Source: Methanosarcina sp. ERenArc_MAG2 (GTDB taxonomy: Archaea > Halobacteriota > Methanosarcinia > Methanosarcinales > Methanosarcinaceae). From it: a stretch of 64,000 nt of DNA. Location of the stretch: positions 124,001-188,000 of the forward strand of contig JAMXHR010000016.1 of NCBI GenBank assembly GCA_023955635.1, read 5' to 3'. How positions within the stretch are numbered: position 1 is the stretch's first letter; every line of letters starts with the position of its first letter. The notes beneath the pieces are model-generated. The model did no database searches, had not been told where the DNA came from, and saw only the letters and a program-made list of their open reading frames with translations. Position numbers and translations under genes: made by a program. Below, piece after piece: positions 50,349 through 61,551 of this stretch.

Positions 50349-51335
50349 ATGGTGGTAATTGTGATAATATCCAGATATGACACGTTGTGGGAAAATTACT
50401 ATTCGAGCTACAAGAATGTTGCAAGCCCTCACAGAAAGCCAGGTCTTTTTAAATGGCTGTATGATAGTTACATATTTCTACATCTTTCTTGCGTTGACTC
50501 CTCTAGTGTCTACAAACTTGCCGACTTCAAAACGTGTCTAGCTCTAGTGGATACAGCCGTTGATGACTCGTGTGATAATGCAGCTTTTATAATTGAGAAT
50601 GGCGGAAACAAATTCAGTTATGAGATGTTGAGTATTCTTTATAATGCCGATAAAATTGCATCTGGAACTTACACACCATCACAACCTAACTTAGATAATC
50701 TTTATATAAAAACTACATTTGATATTTTTTCTGATTTCCTTAAAAATCATCTAATATCCCTTCCAAGATACTATGATTTCAAAAGTGAGTTTTTCCTAGC
50801 AATAAGAAGCGTAGCCGGGTCAATGGAGTTCTCATATCTTTTAAACAGGAATAAGGTTGTATACCCTTATTCTCTTGTTGTCCAGAATAAGGGTCCTTCC
50901 ACAATGGTTGCAGTTCTATCCATACTTGATCTAATGTCCTCCGAAAGTTTTGATGCTTCGGAACTTGGAAAAGCAATAGCCCTTTTTAATATGGCGGATG
51001 TTGTAGCAATGCTAAATAATGCAGTCAATACATGGAAAAAGGAAATAGTTGAAAGAGACTACAGTAGTCCGATAATTTCATTAGCTCTTGAGAAAAGGCT
51101 TATCAAATTTAGTGATTTCGAGAATCTTAGTACAGAAAAAATAGAAGAAAAGCTATTACCATTATCTTTAATGATAAATGATGATCTTAACAGGAAGATA
51201 CTATTAATGGAAGAGTTCGTAGAGACTTATGAAATAAAAAGCTTTGATACTTTAAAGTATATTAACAACTATAGAACCTACGCATTTGAAAGTCAAAAAA
51301 AGAATAAAGAGGTATGTCAGAAACAAATGACTTGA
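50349..51335 (+). CDS. Candidate class I terpene synthase-like protein
   Basis: A 328-residue alpha-helical protein I cannot place by overall similarity. Three features sit where class I terpene synthases carry them: an aspartate-rich motif LVDTAVDDSCDN (residues 67-77), an NSE-like triad N224-T228-E232 in LNNAVNTWKKEIVE, and an Arg-Thr-Tyr at 309-311, near the usual C-terminal RY pair about 80 residues after the triad. Length also fits the single-domain bacterial enzymes. If right, it ionises and cyclises a prenyl diphosphate. The motifs are not perfect (NSE has Asn-Asn rather than Asn-Asp), so the assignment is tentative. GTG at 50361 with GGTGGT upstream is an alternative start. Confidence 0.5.
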   Translation: MVVIVIISRYDTLWENYYSSYKNVASPHRKPGLFKWLYDSYIFLHLSCVDSSSVYKLADFKTCLALVDTAVDDSCDNAAFIIENGGNKFSYEMLSILYNADKIASGTYTPSQPNLDNLYIKTTFDIFSDFLKNHLISLPRYYDFKSEFFLAIRSVAGSMEFSYLLNRNKVVYPYSLVVQNKGPSTMVAVLSILDLMSSESFDASELGKAIALFNMADVVAMLNNAVNTWKKEIVERDYSSPIISLALEKRLIKFSDFENLSTEKIEEKLLPLSLMINDDLNRKILLMEEFVETYEIKSFDTLKYINNYRTYAFESQKKNKEVCQKQMT

Positions 51336-51343
51336 TTGTCTGA

Positions 51344-51685
51344 ATAAACCCCGATGAAACATTTAACACATTATTATTCAGGTTCATTTTACACCATTAT
51401 AGGAATAAACCAATCTATAGGATATTCACAGGGCATGGCTGCGGGAACTGTGAGTCACTGAAAAGGTATGTTGATAAAACACTACTTAAAATTCCAGAAA
51501 TAGAGAATGGTGTATTCTTTGAGGTCGTAATGTGTGATGACCACCCAAAAGAAATGGGCGAAGATGACGTCTCAATGATGCCGCTTTCCGTATTGTATAA
51601 TATTGATGGAAAGCCTGTTTGGCACGCTTCCGGCTGGCATGATAACGAAGAAGTATTGGAGCAGACCAAAGGGTTACTGAAGTAA
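51344..51685 (+). CDS. Thioredoxin-fold protein with CGNC motif, start not found
   Basis: The frame from 51344 (after a stop) to 51685 reads IFTGHGCGNCESLKRYVD, then EIENGVFFEVVMCDDHPKEM, SVLYNIDGKPVWHASGWH and a helix. A CxxC redox pair at the start of a helix and a beta-rich middle resemble thioredoxin or glutaredoxin-like proteins. No ATG, GTG or TTG is present upstream of the CGNC motif, so the 5' end is damaged, mis-sequenced or uses an unusual codon. It follows the terpene-synthase-like gene at a short distance and may belong to its unit. Confidence 0.5.
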   Translation: MNPDETFNTLLFRFILHHYRNKPIYRIFTGHGCGNCESLKRYVDKTLLKIPEIENGVFFEVVMCDDHPKEMGEDDVSMMPLSVLYNIDGKPVWHASGWHDNEEVLEQTKGLLK

Positions 51686-51767
51686 ATATAATACTCTTCT
51701 GAGGCAAGGACATGACAGTCTAACAAGCATGAGACACTATCAAGGTTTGGCATTCTCTGAGGATGAG

Positions 51768-51896
51768 CTAAGGGTTCGCTACGAAATACCCTAGGCAACA
51801 CATAATTATTTTGGGATTAAATCGATGAGCTAGTTTGCGAAAACATTTGTGTACTGTATAAATAAGTGCCTAAATTATTTCGCGGAGGGTCCTTAG
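51768..51896. repeat. MITE family copy 3
   Basis: A 129-base element bounded by CTAAGG and CCTTAG. The inverted ends contain CGAAATA at equal distance on both sides. It shares the middle and ends with copies at 47502-47629 and 34091-34213. It lies between two convergent genes. Confidence 0.7.
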
Positions 51897-51946
51897 TTCT
51901 ATCCCACAAAACTCCGCTGGTATTTGAATAACCAGTCACCAGACTA

Positions 51947-52888
51947 TCAAATTGTCTTATCCAGTATCCCTGCAATAAGCTGCAAATCAACTCCTGCTCC
52001 ACTGATTAATAAGCGTTCTTTTTTGTTGCCAAGCAACTTCTGCGTCCAGTCAACAAAGCCGCCATCTACAATTTCTATATCCTCAACATTAATCTTGAAA
52101 TTAATGCCTTGATAATAACTGTTATCAGTTTCTTCCCTATTCACTATAAAATCAGTATGGGGATATATCTCACGAAGGTGGCAATGGATTCTATCAATAA
52201 ATCCAATTTTATCGGTATATCCATTTCTTATGTTCAGAGTTACTTTAAGCCTATACCCTAATTTGTTTCCGAAGTAGTTTATATAAAACTGCATATGTCT
52301 GGTTATCGTATCCTTTTCAAAACAATAAGAGCCTGTGTCTTTGCCAGAACTGGCAAGAGTAAACAAGCTAAAATGAGGAACAAATGAATTAATTTTAAAC
52401 ATTTGTCCGCGAGTAACTCTGCAGATTGCGGATAAATGAACAGGACTTTTTGTGTTATCAATGGTTTTGTTTTTTATTCCACTTGCAAGGTATATGGCAA
52501 GCATATTGGTGTTGTCTGCAATGAACTCCAAGCCTCTTGTCGCAGAGATAACATTGTTTTGATCAACCTTAGCTATAACAGAGCAGCTTCCTAACGGGCT
52601 TGCAGGAGAAAGTAAAACAGATGAAAAACCTGAGGCTTCGGCCATTTCGAGCATTAAAATTTCGACTTTCTTGACTTTAATGGGATTAAGTCGAGACGGC
52701 TTTACAAATCGGTTAGATTCATACTTGCTTAAGATGTCATTGGGAGTATTTTTGTTCGCTATTTCTTTTGAAAGAGCAAGCAAAAGTGTGGTGATTTCAG
52801 ACTGTGACAGCCTAGTTGTAAGCTCATTTATTAAATTTTTGTTGCCTGTTTTTTCAAGTACATTTTTTATAATGTTCTGTTGTTTCAT
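51947..52888 (-). CDS. Class II aminoacyl-tRNA-synthetase-like protein, unknown function
   Basis: A 313-residue protein. The region LLSPASPLGSCSVIAKVDQN, CRVTRGQMF followed by HFSLFTLASSG, and the C-terminal RLLISGAGVDLQLI resemble in order the strand-loop-strand (motif 2) and the motif 3 glycine-rich helix of class II aaRS catalytic cores such as HisRS and HisZ. No anticodon-binding or tRNA-editing domain is present. Such stand-alone paralogues act in amino-acid metabolism, protein modification or regulation. Its substrate is unknown. Start ATG 52888 is preceded by GAGGAG; an upstream ATG at 52939 is unlikely. Confidence 0.55.
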   Translation of the reverse strand: MKQQNIIKNVLEKTGNKNLINELTTRLSQSEITTLLLALSKEIANKNTPNDILSKYESNRFVKPSRLNPIKVKKVEILMLEMAEASGFSSVLLSPASPLGSCSVIAKVDQNNVISATRGLEFIADNTNMLAIYLASGIKNKTIDNTKSPVHLSAICRVTRGQMFKINSFVPHFSLFTLASSGKDTGSYCFEKDTITRHMQFYINYFGNKLGYRLKVTLNIRNGYTDKIGFIDRIHCHLREIYPHTDFIVNREETDNSYYQGINFKINVEDIEIVDGGFVDWTQKLLGNKKERLLISGAGVDLQLIAGILDKTI

Positions 52889-53257
52889 TACTACTCCTCT
52901 ATTACTTCTTATTGTTCTTTTACAGGCGCTGCCTGACAACCAGGAAAGGCATTTTCTAATCTCTGGATTTTATACGATTTTCGGGGTTCGTGGAATTATT
53001 CATCCGGCTAGATGACAATTTTCGATCCCACTATTTCTCCTATTTTGTGCACGCAGTCTAAACCTAAACACTGTTTACTGCTAAAAAGTAATAAGGAGTT
53101 TTTTATTGAATAACCAGATGCACATAAACATGGGCATCTGGGATAGCAAAAGCCAATTTTATAGTTGAGCCAAAAAAGAAAAAAGGAAGAAACTTAGGGC
53201 TTTCTCACTTTGCCCGGATACAGATTCTTTTAGTCAAGAAGAAACTATTTTACTCTT

Positions 53258-56160
53258 TTACTCTTCTTGCGTTACCTTTTCAATATAAATTGCAGGCCTC
53301 AGAGGTTCTGCAAACCTGGACTTTTTCTCAGGGTCGTAGGCAGGAGAATCAGCACTCTGGACCTCAACAGGACAGCCTATTTCTTTTTCCAGGAAGGAAG
53401 CTGACTCTTTCAGGAGAACCTGCTCATCGAGACCAGGGCCGGCAAAGATTTCGTACCTGTCTGCGCCTCCGCTTTTGAACTCCGGAACGATCTTCTGCAC
53501 GAACTTCGGGATATCCTTGCTGAAACGTTTCAGGTCAGGATTTGCCATCATCATTTTAATAAGGGTACCTACCTCGAGAGGAGCTTCGAGCTGCATTTCG
53601 CAGGCACATTTAAGGACTGCGGCTTTCCAGGCAGGAGCTGTGTAGAGGTGAACCTTCTGCGGGGTCATCTTTGTTACCCTCAGGATCTCCTCAATGTCTT
53701 CCAGGGTTCCCTTGACTATTTCTTCGGCAAGTTCTGCGCCATCGTCTATCAGGTCTTCATTATAAAGTGGATACTGCGCAAGGGAGATCGTGTCTTCGTG
53801 CCCCATAGCTTCCCAGATTTCCTCACAGAGGTGCGGAGTAAAGGGAGTCATAAGCCTGACCCAGTTGTCAAGCACGTAGTAGAGCAGGGTCTCTCCACCT
53901 CTCCTCTGATACCATTTGACATCATTTATGAGCAGGAAAAAGAATTCTGTATAGCTTCCCTGGTCTGGATAGCGTCAAGGGCAATATTCGTTTCCCTGAT
54001 ATAGTTCTGCATCCTTGAAAGCATCCAGCGATCGATCTGCTTTAGTTCCATGCTCAGGTTTGCACGTTTTCCACTTTCGATAACATCCTTTGCAAACGAA
54101 TAAAACCTGTCCACCTGCCGCCTGGCAGAATCAATTCCGGCTTTATGCCAGTCTGCGTCCTGAGTCTGTTCGGCTGTAGAAAGAATGTACAACCTTGTGA
54201 TATCTGCGCCATACTCACTGACTGCGCTTTCCAGGGTCAGGATCGGGCCTTTGGACTTGCTCATTTTCTGTCCCTCGAGGGAAACAAAGCCATTTACTGC
54301 AAGGGCTCTTGGCCAGTTTTCTTCCTCAAAAAGGGCTACATGGTGGAAGAGGAAGAAAAGCAGGTGGTTCGGGACAAGATCCTTTCCGGAAGAACGCAGG
54401 TCAACCGGATACCAGTACACAAAATGCCTGCGGATTTCCTCCACAAGTTTCGGATCAAGGCCAGTATCCGCAGAAACTGCTTTGGGATCACCTTTTCCAA
54501 GCAAGACATAATCGAAGAATGACAGGGTAAGCTGCTCAAGAGTAAGGTCACCCTTTTCGATGAACCTGGCAATAATGTAATAGCTCATGTAAATTGTCGA
54601 ATCCCCGAGGGACTCGATCAGCCATTCCTTATCAAAAGGAAGGCGGGTTCCAAGGCCTTTTCTGCGGGCGCAGGCTTTATCCTTAAGCCAGTCAACCTTG
54701 TTCTCGAATTCGACCCTATACTCTGCAGGGATAATCCGCATTTGGCTGAGGCATCTGTAAACCTTTGCTTTCCATTCAGGGTTCGAATAATTAAGGAACC
54801 ACTGGCCTTTCACCATATTTACGACACAGGACGTGCCGCAGCGGCAAACTATAGGTTCGCTGAATTCGTAGAAGGTCTCTCCTGCGTTTGAGCTGATTAA
54901 GTCTTTTGTAAGGATATCCTTAATCTTGGAGACAGCATGTCCTTCGTATTTTCCTGTAATCTCCTTAAGAACTCCCCCGTGGAACTCCCTCCTGTACACG
55001 ATCTTTGTGGCTTCCTCGGCCCTGGGATCTTTCTGGCTTGTTACCCCCATATTTTCCACGATTTCTTTTGCAGGGAATTCTCCAAACTCAGGCACTTTTA
55101 TAAGAGAGATAAGTTCGATTTTCCTGAGGTCTTCGGTTATCCCGTACTTGCTCAGGTCAACATCGTAAAGGTCTCGGAGAGCCAGATAATCAAAGGGTGC
55201 ATGTGCAGGCACGCTCATAACTATTCCGCTTCCGTTTTCAGGCCTGACAAAGGATGCGGGAAGGGAGATTACTTCTTCACCTGTTACCGGGTTTGTGAGT
55301 TTGATCCCTATTATGGATTTTGCAGGTACGTCCTCAATATACTCGACTGTCCGATCCGTAAAGGTGAGCTTCCTGAAAGCATCCCTGCTGACGACCCAGA
55401 ACTCTTCGATTCCATCCTTTTCAACTCTTGCTTTTACGTAATCCACGTCCGGATTGACCCACAGGTTAGTCACTCCGTATGTCGTTTCAGGTCTGAGAGT
55501 AGCACAGGGAAGAACGATGTCTTTATACCGGAACTTTATCAGCGTATATTCGACAATCGTAGCTTCTTCCCCGTACAGAATGTCGTGATCCTCTACGGGG
55601 TTATTGTCGTTCGGACACCACTTTACCGGATGGGAGCCTTTCACGATCAGGTCCTTTTCTCCAAGCCGGATATACTGCCACTCAATGAATTTTTTATAAG
55701 TTGGGTCCGTTGTAGTGAACTTGCGCCTCCAATCAATGGAGTAACCTATCATACGCATGGCTTTCTCGGCTTCATGCTTGAAATAGTCAACAATTTTTTC
55801 AGGTGTATCGAGCGTTGGCAAGATATCCCCTGGAATCCCATGTAGCCGTTCATAGACGTCCATGGTCTGGGGGTCCCGACTTGCAATCAATTCGGCAAGC
55901 CCGACAATAGGCGTGCCTGTCACATGAAAGCCCATAGGGTAAAGCACGTTGTACCCGAGCATCCGCTTGTGCCTTGCCACAACATCGCCTATTGTAAAGG
56001 TCCGGGTATGTCCTGCATGCAGGTTCCCGTTCAGGTAGGGGTAGGGGATCGTTATGAAAAACTTTTCCCGCTTATCGGGCTCAGCCTGGAAAATCCCGCT
56101 TTCTGTCCATTTTTTCTGCCATTTCGTTTCGATCTCGTGAGGCTTATAGTCCTGCTCCAT
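53258..56160 (-). CDS. leuS: Leucyl-tRNA synthetase, archaeal type (frameshift)
   Basis: A 967-residue class Ia synthetase. The HIGH-type motif is NGNLHAGHTRTF, the editing domain contains CATLRPETTYGVTNLWVNPD, and the KMSKS loop is LEGQKMSKSKGP. The frame breaks in a T5 run near 53936-53941. One added T restores NSFFLLINDVKWYQRRGG and the anticodon-binding end VLDNWVRLMTPFTPHLCEEI. As leuS is essential and single-copy, this break is almost surely a sequence error, and it gives weight to the same reading of the other breaks. It stands alone on the minus strand. Confidence 0.95.
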
Positions 56161-56425
56161 TCATGTCCACGCCCATCGATTATTTTGAGGTTAAAACAAT
56201 CATTTTGATTTTTAAAAGAATCTGAATACACTCGTCAGAATTGATATAACAGTAAACGTTTTCGGAAAGCTAATAAGCAATCTCAAGAAACCTTAAATGA
56301 TTGAAAGGTACCGGAACCGGAGTATATCGACATTTCAATTGTTTACGGTTCCGATACCAACTAAAATAATTCTCTTCCGACTGATCTCTGTAATCGAAGC
56401 TCTAATAGAATCTGTTTTTCAGGTT

Positions 56426-57643
56426 TTATTTCGCCTTTCCGAAGATAGCTTCCCTGATGGATTCTATATTGGCATCCACGACAGTCGGCTCCTCACAGAT
56501 ATCAATCGCAGCCTGCGGGTCTTTAAGCAGGTGCCCTGTGGTGATGCAGACAATGGTTTCGTCCCTGCTTATAATGCCCATATCAACAAGTTTCTTAAGC
56601 CCTGCAACCGAGGCTGCACTTGCGGGTTCGACACCTATGCCTTCAAGTCTTGCAAGATCCTGCTGAGCTGAAAGAATTTCTTCGTCAGTGACGGATTCCG
56701 CAGTCCCGCCCGATTCCCGGATCGCGCTCAGGGCTTTTTTCGCGTTAACAGGATTTCCGATCCTGATTGCTGTTGCAACTGTTTCAGGTTTCTCTTCAGG
56801 AGTGATTTCCGGAGCCCCGCTCTTTATGGCTTTTACGATGGGGCAGGAACCTTCTGCCTGAATTCCGGTCATCTTCGGGAGAGAATTGGTTATGCCGAGT
56901 ATCTTAAACTCCCTGAAGCCTTTATAAATAGCGGTAATATTTCCTGCGTTTCCTACGGGCAGGACAATCCTGTCAGGCACCCTGAAACCGAGCTGGTCTG
57001 CAATCTCAAAGCCGATAGTTTTCTGGCCTTCCAGCCTGTAAGGATTGATTGAGTTCAGGAGATAGATCTTTTCCTGAGAACATAGCGTACGCACAAGGGC
57101 AAGTGCATCGTCAAAATTTCCGCGGATGCTGAGAACCTTTGCTCCGTGCATCAGGGCCTGGGCAATTTTCCCAAGGGCTACTTTTCCTGCAGGCAGCAGC
57201 ACAACCACAGGAATTCCGGCTTTTGCCCCATAGATTGCAAGAGCTGCAGAAGTGTTTCCTGTAGACGCACAGGCAACGGTACTCATGCCCAGTTCAAGCG
57301 CTTTTGTAACCCCGACAGTCATTCCCCTGTCCTTAAAAGAGCCTGTAGGATTCATGCCTTCGTGCTTTACATAGAGTTCTTTAATCCCTATTTTTTCAGC
57401 AAGACGGTCGCATTTATAAAGAGGTGTCCCACCTTCCCTGAGAGTTACAGGCTCCCTTTCTATAGGAAGAAGTTTTGCGTACTTCCAGACCGAGGGACAT
57501 TCGGTCTTTAATTTTTCCAGGTCAATTTTAATTGAGGAATAGTCATAAATAACATCAAGCAGCCCGTCGCATTTGCTGCATGTATAGATTACTTCATCTT
57601 TTGAATACTCTGCACCGCATTCGATACATTTGAGATAATACAT
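56426..57643 (-). CDS. thrC: Threonine synthase
   Basis: A 405-residue PLP enzyme converting O-phosphohomoserine to threonine. An N-terminal zinc-ribbon-like part CIECGAEY and CSKCDGLLDV precedes the fold type II core. The PLP lysine is in NPTGSFKDRGMTV, and VLPVGNAGNITAIYKG forms the phosphate-binding loop. The C-terminus SIREAIFGKAK is complete. It has no operon partners in the window. Confidence 0.94.
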   Translation of the reverse strand: MYYLKCIECGAEYSKDEVIYTCSKCDGLLDVIYDYSSIKIDLEKLKTECPSVWKYAKLLPIEREPVTLREGGTPLYKCDRLAEKIGIKELYVKHEGMNPTGSFKDRGMTVGVTKALELGMSTVACASTGNTSAALAIYGAKAGIPVVVLLPAGKVALGKIAQALMHGAKVLSIRGNFDDALALVRTLCSQEKIYLLNSINPYRLEGQKTIGFEIADQLGFRVPDRIVLPVGNAGNITAIYKGFREFKILGITNSLPKMTGIQAEGSCPIVKAIKSGAPEITPEEKPETVATAIRIGNPVNAKKALSAIRESGGTAESVTDEEILSAQQDLARLEGIGVEPASAASVAGLKKLVDMGIISRDETIVCITTGHLLKDPQAAIDICEEPTVVDANIESIREAIFGKAK

Positions 57644-58035
57644 TAAATGTCTCCTGTGTCTGATAATTTTGAATTATTCGGATGCCGGTTTTCAAGCCAC
57701 GCCCGTTTAAGGTTAGTAAAACCCGGACTCTCAGTCAGCATAATCTGGATTTCGGATTAGTATAATATTAGAGTTTAATAATATTTTGTATCCTTAACAC
57801 TCTACTTGCTTTTAAATTATACTGTTTTTTAAAATGGTACAATCTTAAGTATTATAAAATCACCGCAGCAGCGGTTATCCAGGCAAGTCCAGTATTTTCA
57901 GAAGGTTAAAAAGGAATTACAAAAGATTTTTGGAACACTGCCCAGAGTTAAGACCGGAAAGGCAGAGAAGTATCCTGTTTCTAAAAAATACGGGATATTA
58001 TGGCTTTCTAAAGGATTTCGGGTTTCAGCCTTGCT
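57644..58035. other. Intergenic region upstream of thrC
   Basis: About 390 bases between thrC and the DUF1622 gene. It should contain the thrC promoter; I see AT-rich stretches but no defined site and no gene. Confidence 0.35.
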
Positions 58036-58347
58036 TCAATCCAGCTGGTATTCCGTGACTTCCTTGCTAAGGAAATAGCCGAGAATTGTTCTTATCAACA
58101 CAACCGTACCCAGCAGAAGGAGTTCTTCCTGAGAGGGATTAAGTAAGGTTTCCAGAATATCGGCTGCAATGAAAAACTCAAGCCCGAAGACAATCTTGTT
58201 TGTAAGCTCTTTTCTTACTTGCTGGTAACTGAAATGTTTCTTCAAAACTTCAATGAGGATAACCCCTGAAATTGACCTTAGTCCACCGTATATGATGAGG
58301 AGAGAGCCTACAATATTGAACAGAGACGAAAACGCGTTGATAAACAC
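58036..58347 (-). CDS. DUF1622 small membrane protein
   Basis: A 103-residue protein with three hydrophobic segments (FNIVGSLLIIYGGLRSISGV, FGLEFFIAADILETLL and LLLLGTVVLIRTILGYFLS) that match the DUF1622 family. The family has no known function. The GTG at 58347 is the listed start, but the frame is open a little further upstream. The following 337-base gap to the M1 peptidase gene holds nothing I can identify. Confidence 0.8.
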   Translation of the reverse strand: MFINAFSSLFNIVGSLLIIYGGLRSISGVILIEVLKKHFSYQQVRKELTNKIVFGLEFFIAADILETLLNPSQEELLLLGTVVLIRTILGYFLSKEVTEYQLD

Positions 58348-58684
58348 ACCTTCAAAAAGTTCAAATGCCCTTTTAGCACCCCCTTAAAAGCCAGCCCGCG
58401 AAATCCGGAAAAAACTCCCGATTAACAGTTATTTCTTTGAGATATATATTCTTCCTGTATTTACCTTCAAATCCTATTCAGGAAATAAGTTCGAGGGAGA
58501 AAAAACTAGTTTTTGCGGAAACATAATTCTAGCAGAGCTTTAAGAAAAAAAGAATATAAACCGCAATTAAACGAGCACAAAAAAGAAGCTCGGAAGGAAA
58601 ATGGTTTTGTCTCCTTCCGGGCCGAGTTACCTGATAAAGCTTGAAGTTATCGGTTCTTCCGGACAGAATGTTTTTCTGAACGGT

Positions 58685-61551
58685 TTATTTCTTTTCCAGA
58701 CTTTCCGGCTGCAGAGCCGGAATTTTTCCATGTACTATTCCATAAGCTCCGACAGCTTTCGGGGCTCCGAGAAGGAGTTTTCTAACCCTGTTATAGACAC
58801 TGGGGAACTTCTGCGCGTCAAGTCCTGCAAGGATGTCTGCAAGGATTTTGACCAGTGGAGTATGGTACTTTGCTTCCATCAGGTCTATATTTGCAAAGGC
58901 ATTTAGCATATTGACTGTACTGTATTCGTTTACAGGAGTTAATTTTTGCAGGATTTCCGCAAAAAGTGTCCTTCCTTCCTCGGTCTGAAGCGATTTTTTG
59001 CGATTGCGGGCAAAACTTCCGTAAAGGGCACGCTGGTCGTTTGTCTGTTCGATCCTGAAAGCGTTTGACCTTTCCATTTCTCTCACCAGTTCGACCGCGT
59101 CAATGCTGCTGTTGCTTCCTATTACTGCAAGGAAAGCTTCCCAGGCAACGAGATTTTGTTTTGATTCGGCTTCAAAAACTCTCAGGACTTCAATTTTGTC
59201 AGGAGCCGAGCTATTGAGGTATGCAGCAAATGCGCTCAGCCTGTCAGTTGCACAGGTCGCAGTCTCAAACTGCTGTTTTATCATGGCATGAATGTCAGGA
59301 GTATCAAGGGTTGCAAGGATGCCCAGGCAGACATTTTTAGCCTGCCTGCTCTTGATTACCCTTGCTGTCTCTTCCAGAGTCGCATCCCTCGGAGCCGAGG
59401 AATTTTCAAAGAAGCGGTAGGCAGAAACAACGGAATTTATGTATTTCCAGGCAACTGCCTTCAAGAGCTTCTGTTTTACCTCATAAAGCGCCTGGTATCT
59501 GTGGGCAAACTCATCGTCTTCGACTGACTCGAAGATGGTCAGGAACTGCCCTCCTGCCCTTTCGAGAAGCTGCCGGTCGTTCAGAAGCCTGTAGAAAAGT
59601 TCGACAAAGTCTTCAGAAGGCCTTGATTCGGGATTTTTAAGGAGCCTGAGTTTTTCTCTGTCAACCAGAGTATAGAAAGCCGTAAACCTGCCTATGGTAT
59701 CTGTATCTTTTCTTACCTGCATCAGGAGCTCATCCTGGCCTGCCCTGTAGATGAGTTTCCCGTAGAAAGAATAGCCTCTGTTCAGGGAGAGGAAGGCAGG
59801 CATGTCCACGTTTTCAACCGTAATTTCCGCAGTTTCCCCGCTGACCCTTTCCAGAATTTCTGCAAGGTCATTTCCGTTTTCGTCAACAAGAGCTGCCTTG
59901 AATGGGAATTCCCAGGGCTTTCCGCCTTCCGGTACTTTCTGTTTGAGGAGGAAGGTAAACTTTCTGGAAGCTCTGTCGTATTCGGCTGAAACCTCGATTA
60001 CAGGGAATTTTGTCTGTTTTAGCCAGATTTCGGACATTTCCTTTAAAGGCTGTCCGCTTTCTGTTTCCATGGCTTCGATCCAGTCCTGAGTAGTTGAGTT
60101 GGAGTGCCTGAACTTTTTGAAGTAACGGTCAAGGCCCCGGACAAAGGTGTCCTTTCCTATCAGGGACTCGACCATGCGCACATATTCCGGGGCTTTTACA
60201 TAGGTGACTGCAGTGATCAGGTCATTGGGGTCATTGAAGCCGTCAGGAATGATTGGCATGGAAGCTGCCCCGGAATCCAGGGCAAACGTTCCTGACGCCG
60301 GCGCGAGCAACTCAAGTACCCTGCCGAGCCTCTGGTAGTCCTCGCCAAAGAGGAAAGCATGGTACTGTTCTTCCACATGCACTGTCACAGCTTCATTCAA
60401 CCAGATCTCAAACGGGCTTTTTCCGGTGACTTCGGACCCATTCTGGTTGTGGTGGTATTCGTGTACCTTGACCCGGATCATATATTCAAAAGCCGGGTCT
60501 GTCGTCTGTGGGAAAGGCATTATCCGGTTTGTGGTAATTGTGGTATTTCCCACATTTTCCATGCCCCCGAAGTCCGAGTTCTGCATCCCTATTTCCCTGT
60601 ACACGGTCCCTGTATACCTGTATCCGGGACTGATGGTTCCGGCAAGCCCGGCAAGCGTATCCCGGACTTTTTCGAGTTCTTCCAGCGTGGACTCAGGTTT
60701 TGTTTCAAGTTTCATTTTCTCTCGCTTGCGGACAAGCTCAAGGATTTCCTTCCTGACAGGCAGCTTCTTCTCATCAAACTGCTCAGGCCCTGTGAAGAGG
60801 TAAACCCACATGACAGAATCATGCAGGATATCAAGGGCTTTTTCGGCAGCAGCTGCGTTTGAGCCAGGCGGCACGAGCAGTTCCAGCAGGAAGGTGCCTC
60901 CGTCAGGATATTCGAATTCTCTGGTGAAAGTAGAATAAGTTCCCACACCAAGGAAAAAAGATACGTTGCCATTGGCGTGACCGAGTTGTCATAGACGATT
61001 TTGTCCCTTCCGGGCTTTACGGTATGCCTCTCAACTACAACATCCCCGTTTGTGATCAGGTTCGTGTACCTGGAGTCTGCAATAATGGCAGTCTTATAAG
61101 TGCATTTTGCAGTCATGTCGTCAATACAGGGCACGATTCTCTGGAACCCCCACTGCTGGCACTGCGTGATCTGCTGAGGAGGAGCCCCTACCGGCGTTTC
61201 GTCGTAGTACAGCCCTTCAAGGATATTTTTGGTCGGCCTGCAAACCGTATCCGTAATAACCGCAACCTCAGTGTGAGGCGGAATTACATCCCTGAAATCA
61301 ATCTCAAGGATCGCATCGTCCTTCCTGTATCTGTAGGAAACCTCACACTGTATGCAGCTCACAGCCCGAATCTCAAGGTCCCTGCAGTTTAACTCCAGCT
61401 TCTCTACAGGCGCATCCCTGGTTTTAATCCTGAGCACGGACTTAACATTAGTCCTGTCCTCATAAACATCAAACACCAGGTCCATATGCAAAACGTCAAC
61501 AGTAAGTTCCCCGAAATCTTCAGGATAATATTTGTAAAGCCTATTCTTCAT
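58685..61551 (-). CDS. M1 family zinc aminopeptidase (frameshift)
   Basis: A reconstructed protein of 955 residues related to tricorn-interacting factors and ERAP-type aminopeptidases. NVGN in GGMENVGNTTITTNR is the GAMEN-type exopeptidase motif. Zinc ligands are KVHEYHHNQNGSE (HExxH) and the Glu in IWLNEAV. The beta-barrel N-terminal domain (LHMDLVFDVYEDRTNVKSVL) and helical C-terminal domain are present. The frame breaks near 60954-60959 in a T6 run; one added T gives LFFLGVGTYSTFTREFEYPD. It trims peptides downstream of the proteasome. Probably a sequence error and not a pseudogene. Confidence 0.92.

Noticed and set aside
54937..55845. 302-codon frame antisense to leuS
   Set aside because: Fully covered by leuS on the other strand; long antisense frames are common opposite conserved genes with this codon bias.
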